Origin: Clostridiales bacterium
GTDB taxonomy: Bacteria; Bacillota; Clostridia; Lachnospirales; Lachnospiraceae
Reading direction: 5' to 3'
Assembly: GCA_021199255.1 (NCBI GenBank)
Contig: JAJQIK010000052.1
Span: 1-64,000, forward strand
DNA: 64,000 nucleotides
The notes below the pieces were generated by a model. That model saw nothing but the letters and a program-made list of their open reading frames with translations. It had not been told where the DNA came from and made no database searches. Below, piece after piece: positions 37,263-46,053 of the stretch (position 1 is its first letter; every line of letters starts with the position of its first letter). The translations under genes and the position numbers were made by a program.

Positions 37263-37881
37263 TTTTTTCTCCTTCCAATTCTTTTCTCATTTTATCTATA
37301 AAATCCTTATTCCTTAACGGAGTATTATGAGCCGCCGCGATAATGGAGTGAAGCTCCCTGACGCAGGCCTCCAAATCGTCGTTCACCACAATATATTCGT
37401 ATTCCTCTATGCCCTCCGCTTCTTCCATGGCGCGGCGCATACGCTTGTCGATTACCTCTCTCGTCTCGGTTCCTCTGCCCTCCAGCCTGCGGCGGAGTTC
37501 CCCTGCGCTGGGCGGCATAACGAACAGCAAAAGCGCGTCCGGATACTGCTTTCTGACCTTCAGGGCTCCCTGAATCTCAATCTCTAAAATAACGTCCTTG
37601 CCATCGGCAAGCTGCTTCTCCACATAGGCTCTGGGCGTCCCATAATAGTGGTCGCAGTAACAGGCGTATTCAATCAATCCGCCTGTGGCAATTTTCCGTT
37701 CAAATTCTTCTTTGGGAAGAAAAAAATATTCCCTGCCGTCTTCCTCCCCCGGCCTTGGCGCCCTGGTGGTCGCCGAGATTGACAACGCATAATTGTCATA
37801 CTCCCGCACCAGTCTCTTCATCAAAGTACCCTTGCCCGCTCCCGAAAATCCGGAAACCACGATCAAAATACCCTTACGCAT
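37231..37881 (-). CDS. gmk: Guanylate kinase
   Basis: Phosphorylates GMP to GDP. 216 aa with the P-loop SGFSGAGKGTLMKRL and the GMP-binding region SATTRAPRPGEEDGREYFF. Overlaps remA by eight bases and rpoZ by 32. Confidence 0.97.
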   Translation of the reverse strand: MRKGILIVVSGFSGAGKGTLMKRLVREYDNYALSISATTRAPRPGEEDGREYFFLPKEEFERKIATGGLIEYACYCDHYYGTPRAYVEKQLADGKDVILEIEIQGALKVRKQYPDALLLFVMPPSAGELRRRLEGRGTETREVIDKRMRRAMEEAEGIEEYEYIVVNDDLEACVRELHSIIAAAHNTPLRNKDFIDKMRKELEGEKNVTSILCRTN

Positions 37882-38134
37882 CTTCTGTCTCCCCGCCTTC
37901 CGCCTGTGCTCTGCCTGCTATGGTCTCCGGAAGAAGCGCCGACAGGACAATCTGGCTGTTCTCCATCACTAAAACCGCCTTGGTCTTACGTCCCTGCGTG
38001 GCGTCAATCGCCATTCCTGTCTCCTTCGCTTTCTGCACCATACGTTTAATCGGCGCGGAATCCGGACTGACGACCGCTATAATCTTCCCCGTATTTACCA
38101 CATTGCCAAATCCTATATGAATCAGTCTGCCCAT
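37874..38134 (-). CDS. remA: Extracellular matrix regulatory protein RemA (DUF370)
   Basis: DNA-binding regulator that in Bacillus activates biofilm-matrix genes. 86 aa; GFGNVVNTGKIIAVVSPDSAPIKR-type start and ATQGRKTKAVLVMENSQIVLS are the family signature. The position between yicC and gmk is conserved widely in Firmicutes, including non-biofilm species, so its target genes here are unknown. Confidence 0.93.
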   Translation of the reverse strand: MGRLIHIGFGNVVNTGKIIAVVSPDSAPIKRMVQKAKETGMAIDATQGRKTKAVLVMENSQIVLSALLPETIAGRAQAEGGETEDA

Positions 38135-38143
38135 ATCCTCTTC

Positions 38144-39022
38144 CTATTCAATATTCTGAATCTGCTCCCGTACCTTCTCTATTTCCGTCTTCAACTCGAT
38201 GGCATGGGCGGAAATCTCCAGATCGCTGGTCTTAGACAAAATCGTATTGGCCTCGCGGTTCATCTCCTGGGCGATAAAGTCAAGCTTACGTCCAACGCTG
38301 CCGCCCTGGAGCAGATTGTCCCTAGTCGTCTCAATATGGCTCCTGAGACGAACCAGCTCTTCATCTACGCACACCCGGTCGGCGAAAATCGTCACTTCCA
38401 TTAAAAGCCTGTTCTCATCTACCTTGGTATCCTCGAGCAGTTCCTTCACCTTATCTTCCAGCTTCTGCTTATATTCCGCTATGATCTGCGGAGAACGTTC
38501 CGTAATATAATCCACATGGGTAAGCATACCGTCCAGCTTCGCAAGCAGATCGTTCCTCAGGTTCTCGCCTTCTCTGACCCTCGCCGCCACAAATTCTTCC
38601 GCCGCGCTCTTCACAGCCCGTTTTAAAAGCTGCCACAGCTCTTCCTCGTCCAAGGTCTGTTCTTCCATGGTAAAAATTTCCGGATATCTGGAAAGAGCGG
38701 ATACGCGAATATCATTATCCAGAGAAAAATCCTCCGCCATCTGGGAGAGATATTTCATATACTCCGCGGCCAGTTCCCTGTTGTATTTCACACACACATT
38801 TGATTCCGTATAATCCTCATAGGTAATGAAAAGATCCACCTTGCCCCGCTGAATATAATTCTTCAGTTCACTACGGATCGCCGCTTCAAAAAAGTTCAGC
38901 TTCTTGGGCATCTTGATGTTCACATCCAAATATCTGTGATTGACGGATTTCATCTCAACGATTACCTTCCGTTCTCCCTCTGTCACCTCGCATCTTCCAA
39001 AACCGGTCATACTTTTTATCAT
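38144..39022 (-). CDS. yicC: YicC/YloC-family endoribonuclease
   Basis: Family of endoribonucleases implicated in small-RNA and mRNA turnover. 292 aa: N-terminal MIKSMTGFGRCEV, NHRYLDVNIKMPK, and the C-terminal DUF1732 with LDFIAQEMNREANTILSKT. First gene of the yicC-remA-gmk-rpoZ-trpD-rimO-pgsA-cinA run, with a near-consensus promoter upstream. Confidence 0.94.
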   Translation of the reverse strand: MIKSMTGFGRCEVTEGERKVIVEMKSVNHRYLDVNIKMPKKLNFFEAAIRSELKNYIQRGKVDLFITYEDYTESNVCVKYNRELAAEYMKYLSQMAEDFSLDNDIRVSALSRYPEIFTMEEQTLDEEELWQLLKRAVKSAAEEFVAARVREGENLRNDLLAKLDGMLTHVDYITERSPQIIAEYKQKLEDKVKELLEDTKVDENRLLMEVTIFADRVCVDEELVRLRSHIETTRDNLLQGGSVGRKLDFIAQEMNREANTILSKTSDLEISAHAIELKTEIEKVREQIQNIE

Positions 39023-39083
39023 AGTCGTATTCTTCCTTCTTCGATTGTAGGTTCACACGCATAGAGCCACGCATACAATTTGT

Positions 39084-39112
39084 ATTATAAAATAATCGCG
39101 GGAAGTAGTCAA
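39084..39112 (-). promoter_or_regulatory. Sigma-A promoter of the yicC operon
   Basis: Minus strand -35 TTGACT (39107-39112), 17-base spacer, -10 TATAAT (39084-39089), about 60 bases before the yicC start. Confidence 0.82.
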
Positions 39113-39126
39113 GAAGCGCCGGTCGC

Positions 39127-39161
39127 CTGAAAAGTTTTTCAGAGGTTTCCCGGGGAAACCT
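39127..39161. promoter_or_regulatory. Two adjacent inverted repeats between divergent promoters
   Basis: CTGAAAAGTTTTTCAG (39127-39142, seven-pair arms) is followed directly by AGGTTTCC-CGG-GGAAACCT (39143-39161, eight-pair arms). Both lie outside genes, between the -35 elements of the leftward yicC and rightward NFACT promoters. They may be operators or transcribed hairpins; no regulator is assigned. Confidence 0.5.
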
Positions 39162-39166
39162 TTTCA

Positions 39167-39195
39167 TTGAAAAGCCCTTCCGCATATTGTATAAT
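39167..39195 (+). promoter_or_regulatory. Sigma-A promoter of the NFACT/RqcH gene
   Basis: -35 TTGAAA (39167-39172), 17-base spacer, -10 TATAAT (39190-39195), about 27 bases before the ATG. Confidence 0.82.
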
Positions 39196-39228
39196 AATGA
39201 CCACAAAAGTAAAGGCATGGTTATTATT

Positions 39229-41070
39229 ATGGCATTTGACGGCATTACCATTTCCAATATCGTAAAAGAACTGCATCAGGAACTGTCAGGCGGACGTATC
39301 TATAAAATCGCCCAGCCGGAAAGCGACGAGCTGCTGCTTACCGTAAAAAACAACGGGGCGCAGTACAGGCTTCTGCTGTCCGCAGACGCTTCCCTGCCCT
39401 TCGTCTATCTGACAGGGAGCAATAAGCCCAGCCCCATGACGGCGCCGGGCTTCTGTATGCTGCTGCGTAAGCATCTGCAGAACGCTAAAATCACAGGCAT
39501 CACCCAGCCGGGCCTGGAGCGGATCATCTGTCTGGAATTAGAGCACCTAAACGAACTGGGCGATGTATGCCGCAAGAAGCTGGTGGTTGAAATCATGGGA
39601 AAACACAGCAATATTATCTTCTGCAACGACGAAGATCAAATCATCGACAGCATTAAACATATTTCCGGAATGGTCAGCTCTGTCCGGGAGGTGCTGCCGG
39701 GCAGGGACTACTTTATTCCGCAGACCCAGGAGAAATTAAATCCGCTGCGTTTTTCGTCACGCTACACAGCTTCCGCCGTTTCCCTGCCCTGCTTTCAGAA
39801 AAGGGAAGAGGACATGCTTCCAATCTCTTATGAGGATTTTCAAGGGCAGATGCGGGCAAAGCCCATGCCTCTTTATAAAGCGCTCTATACCTCCTACACC
39901 GGACTCTCCCCCATCATCGCCCAGGAGATTTGTTATCGCGCCGGGACAGAGGGGGATCTGTCTGCCAACGTACTGGCGGACGGCGATTCTGACGGGCTGC
40001 CCGGCGGTTCCTCCGGTCAGCCGCTCTTCCGTGTATACCGCGCCCTTTCCGCCCTGATGGACGACGTTGTGACAGGCGCTTTCGCTCCCGCCATCGTCTA
40101 CGACCACAAGGAGCCCATAGAATTTTGCGCGCTGCCGCTGACCCTGTATGGAGATAAGGAGATACAGAAATTTTCCTCCATCAGCGCCCTGCTGGAGCGT
40201 TACTACGCGGAGCGCAGCGCCATAACCCGTATCCGCCAGAAGTCCGCAGATCTTCGCCGGATTGTACAGACCGCCCTGGAACGCAATGTGAAAAAATATG
40301 ACCTACAGAGAAAGCAGATGCGGGACACAGAGAAACGGGAGCAATACAAGGTATACGGAGAACTGTTAAACGCCTACGGCTACAATCTGCCCCCCGGAGC
40401 CAAATCCCTGGAGGCGCTCAACTACTATACCAACGAAATGATTACCATTCCGCTGGACGCCACGCTCACGCCGCAGGAAAACGCCAAAAAATATTTTGAT
40501 AAATACGGGAAATTAAAGAGAACCTATGAGGCTCTGTCAGAATTGACTATTCAGGTCAAAGAAGAAATCGATCATCTGGAGTCCATTTCCGCCGCGCTGG
40601 ATATTGCCATGCAGGAGGAGGATCTGGTACAGATCAAGGAAGAGTTAGTGGAAAGCGGCTATATTCGCAGAAAGGGCGGCGACAGGAAAGCTAAAATCAC
40701 CAGCAGGCCCTTCCATTATATCAGCAGTGACGGTTTCCATATGTACGTAGGGAAAAACAATTATCAGAACGATGAACTGACCTTTAAATTCGCCACCGGC
40801 AACGACTGGTGGTTCCACGCCAAGAAAATCGCCGGCTCCCATGTGGTTGTCAAGACCGAGGGGCAGGAACTGCCCGACCGCACCTTTGAGGAAGCGGCAC
40901 GTCTGGCAGCCTACTATTCCAAAGGCCGGGAACAGGATAAAGTAGAAATCGATTATATCCAGAAAAAGCATGTGAAGAAACCTGCCGGCGCCAAACCCGG
41001 CTTCGTGGTCTATTACACGAATTATTCCATGACCATCGATTCTGATATCTCGGATATCCGACAGCTCTAG
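39229..41070 (+). CDS. rqcH: NFACT-family protein RqcH (Rqc2 homolog, FbpA-like)
   Basis: Binds stalled large ribosomal subunits and adds C-terminal alanine tails for protein quality control; older annotations call it fibronectin-binding protein. About 613 aa: NFACT-N domain starting MAFDGITISNIVKEL, a middle helix-hairpin-helix and coiled-coil region (about 270-430), and the NFACT-R domain with GNDWWFHAKKIAGSHVVV. The ATG at 39229 matches the family start; an upstream ATG has AAAGG only one base before it. Divergent from yicC. Confidence 0.93.
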   Translation: MAFDGITISNIVKELHQELSGGRIYKIAQPESDELLLTVKNNGAQYRLLLSADASLPFVYLTGSNKPSPMTAPGFCMLLRKHLQNAKITGITQPGLERIICLELEHLNELGDVCRKKLVVEIMGKHSNIIFCNDEDQIIDSIKHISGMVSSVREVLPGRDYFIPQTQEKLNPLRFSSRYTASAVSLPCFQKREEDMLPISYEDFQGQMRAKPMPLYKALYTSYTGLSPIIAQEICYRAGTEGDLSANVLADGDSDGLPGGSSGQPLFRVYRALSALMDDVVTGAFAPAIVYDHKEPIEFCALPLTLYGDKEIQKFSSISALLERYYAERSAITRIRQKSADLRRIVQTALERNVKKYDLQRKQMRDTEKREQYKVYGELLNAYGYNLPPGAKSLEALNYYTNEMITIPLDATLTPQENAKKYFDKYGKLKRTYEALSELTIQVKEEIDHLESISAALDIAMQEEDLVQIKEELVESGYIRRKGGDRKAKITSRPFHYISSDGFHMYVGKNNYQNDELTFKFATGNDWWFHAKKIAGSHVVVKTEGQELPDRTFEEAARLAAYYSKGREQDKVEIDYIQKKHVKKPAGAKPGFVVYYTNYSMTIDSDISDIRQL

Positions 41071-41107
41071 CGGCAGGCAAAGAAGCCCGGCGGCGTCTCT
41101 TCTACCT
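41070..41107. terminator. Possible bidirectional terminator between convergent genes
   Basis: CGGCAGG and CCTGCCG, with inner AGAAG / CTTCT pairing, between the NFACT stop and the stop of the MBL lipoprotein. There is no T run on either strand, so function is uncertain. Confidence 0.4.
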
Positions 41108-41980
41108 GCCGCCCTGTGTGACCGTCATATTTATCCCATCGGCTTCCACCAGAATATCGCCGTCCGCCGTATCGTATACCTTGCAGCCATATTCCTCCAG
41201 CATCTGAAGCGTCTCTTCCTCCAGCCTCGCGCGCTCCTGCCCCGCCGTCAGAACCGCCCACACCGGCTCTGCGGACTCTATCAGCTCCTCCAGCTTCTTA
41301 TTATAATCTCCGTGATGAGGTATTTTAATCAGATCATACTGCTCCGCTCCCTGCGCCGTCTCCAGAAATTCTTCCGTGCGTTTCTTCATCGCGTCGCCCA
41401 TCAGCAGAAAGCGGTTCTCTCCATAGACGGCCGCCGTAATCAGGGAATAGTTATTATCATTTCCATATTCCTCTTGTTCGGGCGCGCTGATATAGAATTC
41501 CGCTCCCGCCGCCGTAAAGCTGTAATCCTCCTGCAGCTTTACACTCTCCGTCCCCGACTCCTCCAGCGCCTCCATAAGCGCTGCATAGTAAACGGAGTTC
41601 TCCTCATAATCCGGCATCAGCACGCAGTCTACCTCATAATGGGTAATTAATTCCGCCGCGCTGCCGATATGATCCTTATCAAAATGGCTGAGTATCAGAT
41701 AGTCGATGTCCGTAATCTGCCTTTCGTCTAAAAAAGAGCTGATCGCTCCATAATCGTCCGCGTCAGCGGTATCATTGATAATCACGCTCTCCCCCAAATC
41801 TATAATGATACAGTCGGATTTTCCCGTATTCAGGAAGGTCATTTGCAGATGCCCGCCCTCCCGGCTCTGCGAGGCTAAGGAGGAAACCGATTCCTCAGGC
41901 TGGGGCGTTGTGTCTCCGCAGCCCGTAAGTCCCGCCAGCATTGCTGCCGCCCAAATACCCATGCAGATTTTTCTCTTCAT
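41102..41980 (-). CDS. MBL-fold lipoprotein, ComEC/Rec2-like hydrolase domain
   Basis: Exported protein with signal peptide and lipobox LAGLTGC (Cys about residue 21), so it is anchored on the outer face of the membrane. The mature part is a metallo-beta-lactamase domain of the ComEC C-terminal type: FLNTGKSDCIIIDLG, metal motif SHFDKDHIG, LLMGDAMK and IPHHGDYN. It lacks ComEC membrane segments, so it is a free-standing version. Such proteins are probably phosphodiesterases or nucleases; the substrate is unknown. It is a single gene, convergent with the NFACT gene. Confidence 0.83.
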   Translation of the reverse strand: MKRKICMGIWAAAMLAGLTGCGDTTPQPEESVSSLASQSREGGHLQMTFLNTGKSDCIIIDLGESVIINDTADADDYGAISSFLDERQITDIDYLILSHFDKDHIGSAAELITHYEVDCVLMPDYEENSVYYAALMEALEESGTESVKLQEDYSFTAAGAEFYISAPEQEEYGNDNNYSLITAAVYGENRFLLMGDAMKKRTEEFLETAQGAEQYDLIKIPHHGDYNKKLEELIESAEPVWAVLTAGQERARLEEETLQMLEEYGCKVYDTADGDILVEADGINMTVTQGGR

Positions 41981-42061
41981 TACGCTACCTGCCTTATCTC
42001 AAATCTTTGTCTATCATATGCTTGGGCGGATTTTTTGTAAAGCCAAAAGCCGTCCGCCTTC

Positions 42062-42100
42062 AAAAAGGAACTCTCAGGCAGTTATCATACCGCCTGAGAG
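42062..42100 (-). terminator. Rho-independent terminator after the coat-like genes
   Basis: Minus strand CTCTCAGGC pairs perfectly with GCCTGAGAG around a 12-base loop, followed by TTCCTTTTT. Confidence 0.75.
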
Positions 42101-42122
42101 CAGCTTTCTTTCCTATTATAGC

Positions 42123-42383
42123 TTATAAGGTATTCGATGAGAACAGGGATTTCACATGATCGATTTCCGCCTGCGTGGCTTTTGCCGCCGGTACATAGTA
42201 GGATTTCTCACGGGCGATCTGGTACAGCTCCTCCTGAGACTGCTCACAGGCGTTTCGAAACTGCTTTAGGGTCTGCTTCAGCTCTTTATTTTCCGTCTGT
42301 GCGATCATCTCTCCGAAACGCACTAATTCCCCGTTAATACCGGTCAGGGTATCCGCTACCATTGTCTTTTCTTCCATCTGCAT
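42123..42383 (-). CDS. CotF-like spore coat protein
   Basis: Small helical protein of 86 aa with the C-terminal sequence SYYVPAAKATQAEI, typical of the CotF (coat F) family of spore coat proteins. AAGGAG precedes the ATG at nine bases. It follows a second small coat-like gene by 28 bases in the same direction, and together they resemble split halves of a coat F protein. No signal peptide. Confidence 0.72.
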   Translation of the reverse strand: MQMEEKTMVADTLTGINGELVRFGEMIAQTENKELKQTLKQFRNACEQSQEELYQIAREKSYYVPAAKATQAEIDHVKSLFSSNTL

Positions 42384-42411
42384 TGTTGTCTACTCCTTCC
42401 ATTTCACTTGA

Positions 42412-42597
42412 TTACTGCAAAAACTCCATAAGCTGCTGCTTATTCTGCATCGCGGACTGGGCGCCCTTTTCAAAAAACTGTTTCACCTGCATGTCGGACG
42501 CGCACTGTGCATACTCCTTCATCTTGCAATGGGTTACGTCGTATCCTCCCATAAGGTGGCGCAGATTCTGTAAGTCCAATTCCGATAAGTTTGCCAT
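42412..42597 (-). CDS. Small coat-associated protein, 61 aa
   Basis: Short helical protein (MANLSELDLQNLRHLMGGYD at the start, then CKMKEYAQCASDMQVKQFF) resembling small proteins that accompany CotF-like genes in Clostridia. GGAGG precedes the ATG. Three cysteines, no membrane segment. Its function as a coat component is inferred from its neighbour and similarity of style. Confidence 0.62.
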   Translation of the reverse strand: MANLSELDLQNLRHLMGGYDVTHCKMKEYAQCASDMQVKQFFEKGAQSAMQNKQQLMEFLQ

Positions 42598-42628
42598 AGT
42601 ATTACCTCCTGATTATATTTGATACAAA

Positions 42629-42673
42629 CAAAAAATGATTGTCCTTAACAGTATGCTTGTTTGGACAATCATT
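42629..42673 (-). terminator. Rho-independent terminator after the flippase gene
   Basis: Minus strand AATGATTGTCC pairs with GGACAATCATT across an 18-base loop, followed by TTTTT. It overlaps the flippase stop and separates it from the coat-like genes. Confidence 0.8.
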
Positions 42674-44322
42674 TATTCATGTAACAAATGAAATTTTCTG
42701 GCATAACGCGCCAGCATGGCTCCTTTCGGAAAGGCTTTCAGCTCCGTCTCGCTCACACCGCCTATTAACAGCAGAACCGCAAAGTATACGCAGACCGCTA
42801 TGGCGATGGCAATCAGCAGCACCAGCCTGCTGACAGGAAGAAGCAGATATAATCCGTGATATACGCCATAGGCGACAACGCCCATAATCAGGGACGCAAA
42901 TCCGGGCTTTACGAATATTTTTACATAATCGAGCCGATACCCCAGATGCTTACGGACAGACCATTGGTTCAGCAGGCACATCACCAGAGAATATATGATG
43001 TTGGCGCAGGCTAAAGCGTAGGTATCCAACTGCGTATAGAACAGCAGCGCCATCAGCCCCGCCACCTGTATCATCAGGGCAACCGCCGAATGGATTACCG
43101 GCGTATTCACTCTGCCGATTCCCTGCAATACGGCGTTGGTCAGCGTAGACAGCCCGTACAGCACCACGGTAACCGACAGAACCGCCAACAATCCCGATGC
43201 CATATCCAGAGAATCCTTCTGGGGAAAGATAAACTGCATAATGGGCTTTGCCAGTACCGCCATGCCCACCATTGCCGGTATGGATACCAGCATCGTCATC
43301 TGGATCGCTTTCGTAACCTGCTCCCTGGTGCGGGCATATTCCCTGCGCACAAAAGCGGCGGACACTCCGGGCAGCGTCGCGGAGGACATGGCGGAAGCGA
43401 TGGCGATCGGAATGTTGACCACGGCAATCGCCTGCGTAGAGAAAATCCCGTAATGATTGCCGTACACCACCGTGTCCACCTGCTTATAGTCCATCACATA
43501 ATAATAAATATACATATTCACTACGGTGGAACAGTTATAAATAAAAGTGCTCAGTATAAAAGGCGTAACGACCGTAAGCACGACCTTCATGATCTCCCGG
43601 TAGCTCTCTTCATGCCCGGAACGATCCCGCTTTATTCTCCTATGAAGGAATCCGCGGTTAAGCTTGTACATCCCCAGCATAAACGCCAGTCCGGTCAAAA
43701 CGCCCGCGCCGGTACCGATTGCGCTCCCGGCGGAACCATACACCGCCTGTCTGGTGGAATCCTCCCCCGCCGCGTAATGAATCAGCAGATAGGCCGCCAG
43801 AATACTGACGACGGCATTCATGATCTGCTCTAAAATCTGAGAAATAGAGGTATGCACCATGGAGTTGTGCGCTTGGAAATATCCCCGGAACACCCCTAAG
43901 AAACCGGAAAAGAAAATCGTAGGCGCAAGCACCCTGAGCGCCGCCGCCGCGTTGGGATTCTTGCTGACCAAAACAGGGGCTGCCGCAAAGGTGACAATGG
44001 CGGCAATACCGCCCACAACAAAGACATAAAGCAAGGCACAGTGGAACACCCTCTGGGCATTCCGATACTCCTTGAACGCAAGGCGCTGGGCAATTACCTT
44101 GGAGATCGCCGAGGGAATACTGTAGGACGAAATCAGAAGGATAATCGTATAGATATTAATCGCGGCGCTATAGTAGTTGTTTCCCTCCAGCCCTATAATA
44201 CTCAGGAGCGGACTGCGGTAAATCAGGCTGATCACCTTGACGATCATTCCCGCTGCCGCCAGAATCCCCGCCTGCAATACGAAGCTGTCTGTCCGCTTAT
44301 GCTCTTCCCGCCTGCTCTCCAT
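42673..44322 (-). CDS. MurJ/YtgP-type polysaccharide or lipid II flippase
   Basis: Polytopic MOP-superfamily exporter of 549 aa with about 14 membrane segments. N-terminal FVLQAGILAAAGMIVKVISLIYR and the segment IFFSGFLGVFRGYFQAHN are typical of the YtgP/SpoVB group; YtgP acts as a lipid II flippase in Bacillus. This is the second MOP protein in the window after SpoVB, so one may serve vegetative wall synthesis and the other sporulation. Which does which is inference. Confidence 0.85.
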   Translation of the reverse strand: MESRREEHKRTDSFVLQAGILAAAGMIVKVISLIYRSPLLSIIGLEGNNYYSAAINIYTIILLISSYSIPSAISKVIAQRLAFKEYRNAQRVFHCALLYVFVVGGIAAIVTFAAAPVLVSKNPNAAAALRVLAPTIFFSGFLGVFRGYFQAHNSMVHTSISQILEQIMNAVVSILAAYLLIHYAAGEDSTRQAVYGSAGSAIGTGAGVLTGLAFMLGMYKLNRGFLHRRIKRDRSGHEESYREIMKVVLTVVTPFILSTFIYNCSTVVNMYIYYYVMDYKQVDTVVYGNHYGIFSTQAIAVVNIPIAIASAMSSATLPGVSAAFVRREYARTREQVTKAIQMTMLVSIPAMVGMAVLAKPIMQFIFPQKDSLDMASGLLAVLSVTVVLYGLSTLTNAVLQGIGRVNTPVIHSAVALMIQVAGLMALLFYTQLDTYALACANIIYSLVMCLLNQWSVRKHLGYRLDYVKIFVKPGFASLIMGVVAYGVYHGLYLLLPVSRLVLLIAIAIAVCVYFAVLLLIGGVSETELKAFPKGAMLARYARKFHLLHE

Positions 44323-44407
44323 GCCTTATCGCCGCCTCCTTTCCTTTGTATTCCCGTTCGATACTTTCATCATGCCTATCCATTCTACAACCAGGAACAG
44401 GCTTCGC

Positions 44408-44447
44408 AACAAAACGGAAATAACCCCTTTCGGATTATTTCCGTTTC
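44408..44447 (-). terminator. Rho-independent terminator after glgA
   Basis: Minus strand AAACGGAAATAA pairs perfectly with TTATTTCCGTTT around an 11-base loop, with a short T run. Confidence 0.78.
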
Positions 44448-44468
44448 TTAACGTTCCTTCTGCCGCAT

Positions 44469-45914
44469 TTAACCAATCAGCCAGTCATACATCTCCTGAT
44501 ACTTCTTAGCTGACACATGCCATGAGAAATCCGCCGCCATCGCCCTGTCAATGATCTTATTCCACTCGCGCTTCTTATCATAATAGATATGCTCTGCGTA
44601 GCGGATTGTTCCAAGCATCTCATGGGCGTTATAATTGGTAAAGCTGAAGCCGGTACCTACGCCTTCATATTCATTATAGGGCTGCACCGTATCCTTCAGC
44701 CCCCCTGTCTCCCGCACAATGGGTACCGTGCCGTACCGGAGGGACATCAACTGGCTCAAGCCGCAGGGTTCAAACAGGGAAGGCATCAGGAACGCATCGC
44801 TCGCCGCATAAATCTTATGGGATAAGGCGTCGGAATAGTAAATATTCGCCGATACCTTGCCATGATATTTCCAGTCATAATGGCGGAACATATTCTCATA
44901 CTGCTCCTCCCCTGTGCCCAGCGCCACAATCTGCACATTATCCTGACACAATTCGTCCATGACGTAGGCGATTAAGTCAAATCCCTTCTGCCCCGTCAAG
45001 CGGGAGACAATGCCGATCATCATGGCCTTATCGTCCTGATTCAGCCCCAATTGCGCCTGTAGGGCGCGTTTGTTCTTAATCTTCTCCTTGCGGAAATTAA
45101 CCGCGTTATATCGGTACTCTATGTTTTGATCCGTCTCCGGGTTAAACTCTTCATAATCGATGCCGTTTACAATTCCTCTTAAATCTCCGGCCCTTGCGCA
45201 TAACAGGCCGTTGAGCCCTTCCCCATAAAACGCCGTTTTAATCTCCTCCGCATAGGTATCGCTCACGGTTGTAATCGCGTCCGCGTATACCAGACCGCCT
45301 TTTAAGAGGTTGGCATCCTTATAGGCCTCCAGCTTATCTGCGGTAAAGAAATAATCCGGCAGCCCGGTAATCTCCTTGACCTCTTTCACACTCCATTTTC
45401 CCTGGAATTTCAGATTATGGATCGTCATAACGGTTTTAATGCCCCGATAGAAATCCCCGCCCTGGAACCGTTCTTTTAAATAAACGGGAATCAGGCCAGT
45501 CTGCCAGTCGTGGCAGTGAATCAGATCCGGCCTAAAGCCAATTACCGGCAGAATCGACAGCGCCGCCTTACAGAAAAACGCATATTTCTCAATCTCAAAC
45601 AGCGCATTGTCGCTATAGGGCTTAAAGCCGCCAAAATAGGCTTCGTTATCAATCAGATAGTATTTTACGCCCTCCACTTCCGCTTCCATAATGCCTACAT
45701 ATTCTTCTTTCCAGTGAAAATCCATATAGAAGTGGGTTTTATAGGTCAGCTTATCATTCATCTCCTGTTTCATACAGGTATATTTAGGAAGAATCACTCT
45801 GACGTCAAAGTATTCCCTGTCAATACATTTGGGTAAAGAACCGACTACGTCCGCCAAACCTCCCGTCTTAATAAACGGCACGCCTTCCGACGCCACAAAC
45901 AAAATATTTTTCAT
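44469..45914 (-). CDS. glgA: Glycogen synthase, GT5 family
   Basis: Extends alpha-1,4-glucan chains from ADP-glucose. The 481 aa protein has the KTGGL motif (FIKTGGLADVVGSLPK), the linker region IVNGIDYEEFNPETD, and the C-terminal MPSLFEPCGLSQLMSLRYGT with the catalytic Glu. No other glg genes are near. A -10 TATACT lies in the upstream gap (45915-46053), without a clear -35. Confidence 0.96.
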   Translation of the reverse strand: MKNILFVASEGVPFIKTGGLADVVGSLPKCIDREYFDVRVILPKYTCMKQEMNDKLTYKTHFYMDFHWKEEYVGIMEAEVEGVKYYLIDNEAYFGGFKPYSDNALFEIEKYAFFCKAALSILPVIGFRPDLIHCHDWQTGLIPVYLKERFQGGDFYRGIKTVMTIHNLKFQGKWSVKEVKEITGLPDYFFTADKLEAYKDANLLKGGLVYADAITTVSDTYAEEIKTAFYGEGLNGLLCARAGDLRGIVNGIDYEEFNPETDQNIEYRYNAVNFRKEKIKNKRALQAQLGLNQDDKAMMIGIVSRLTGQKGFDLIAYVMDELCQDNVQIVALGTGEEQYENMFRHYDWKYHGKVSANIYYSDALSHKIYAASDAFLMPSLFEPCGLSQLMSLRYGTVPIVRETGGLKDTVQPYNEYEGVGTGFSFTNYNAHEMLGTIRYAEHIYYDKKREWNKIIDRAMAADFSWHVSAKKYQEMYDWLIG

Positions 45915-46053
45915 GCTAACCCTCCAAGATTTATTACCTCTGTAAAATACATACCGGAAATATGGCCGAAAACCTCTTTCCGCTTAAGAATGAAATATTC
46001 TCAAGGAATAGTATACAATATTTTAACTGGCAATAAAAGGATTATTTTGAAAA

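Noticed and set aside
43090-43833. A 247-codon plus-strand frame opposite the MurJ-like gene
   Set aside because: His/Arg-rich antisense shadow of a polytopic membrane protein.
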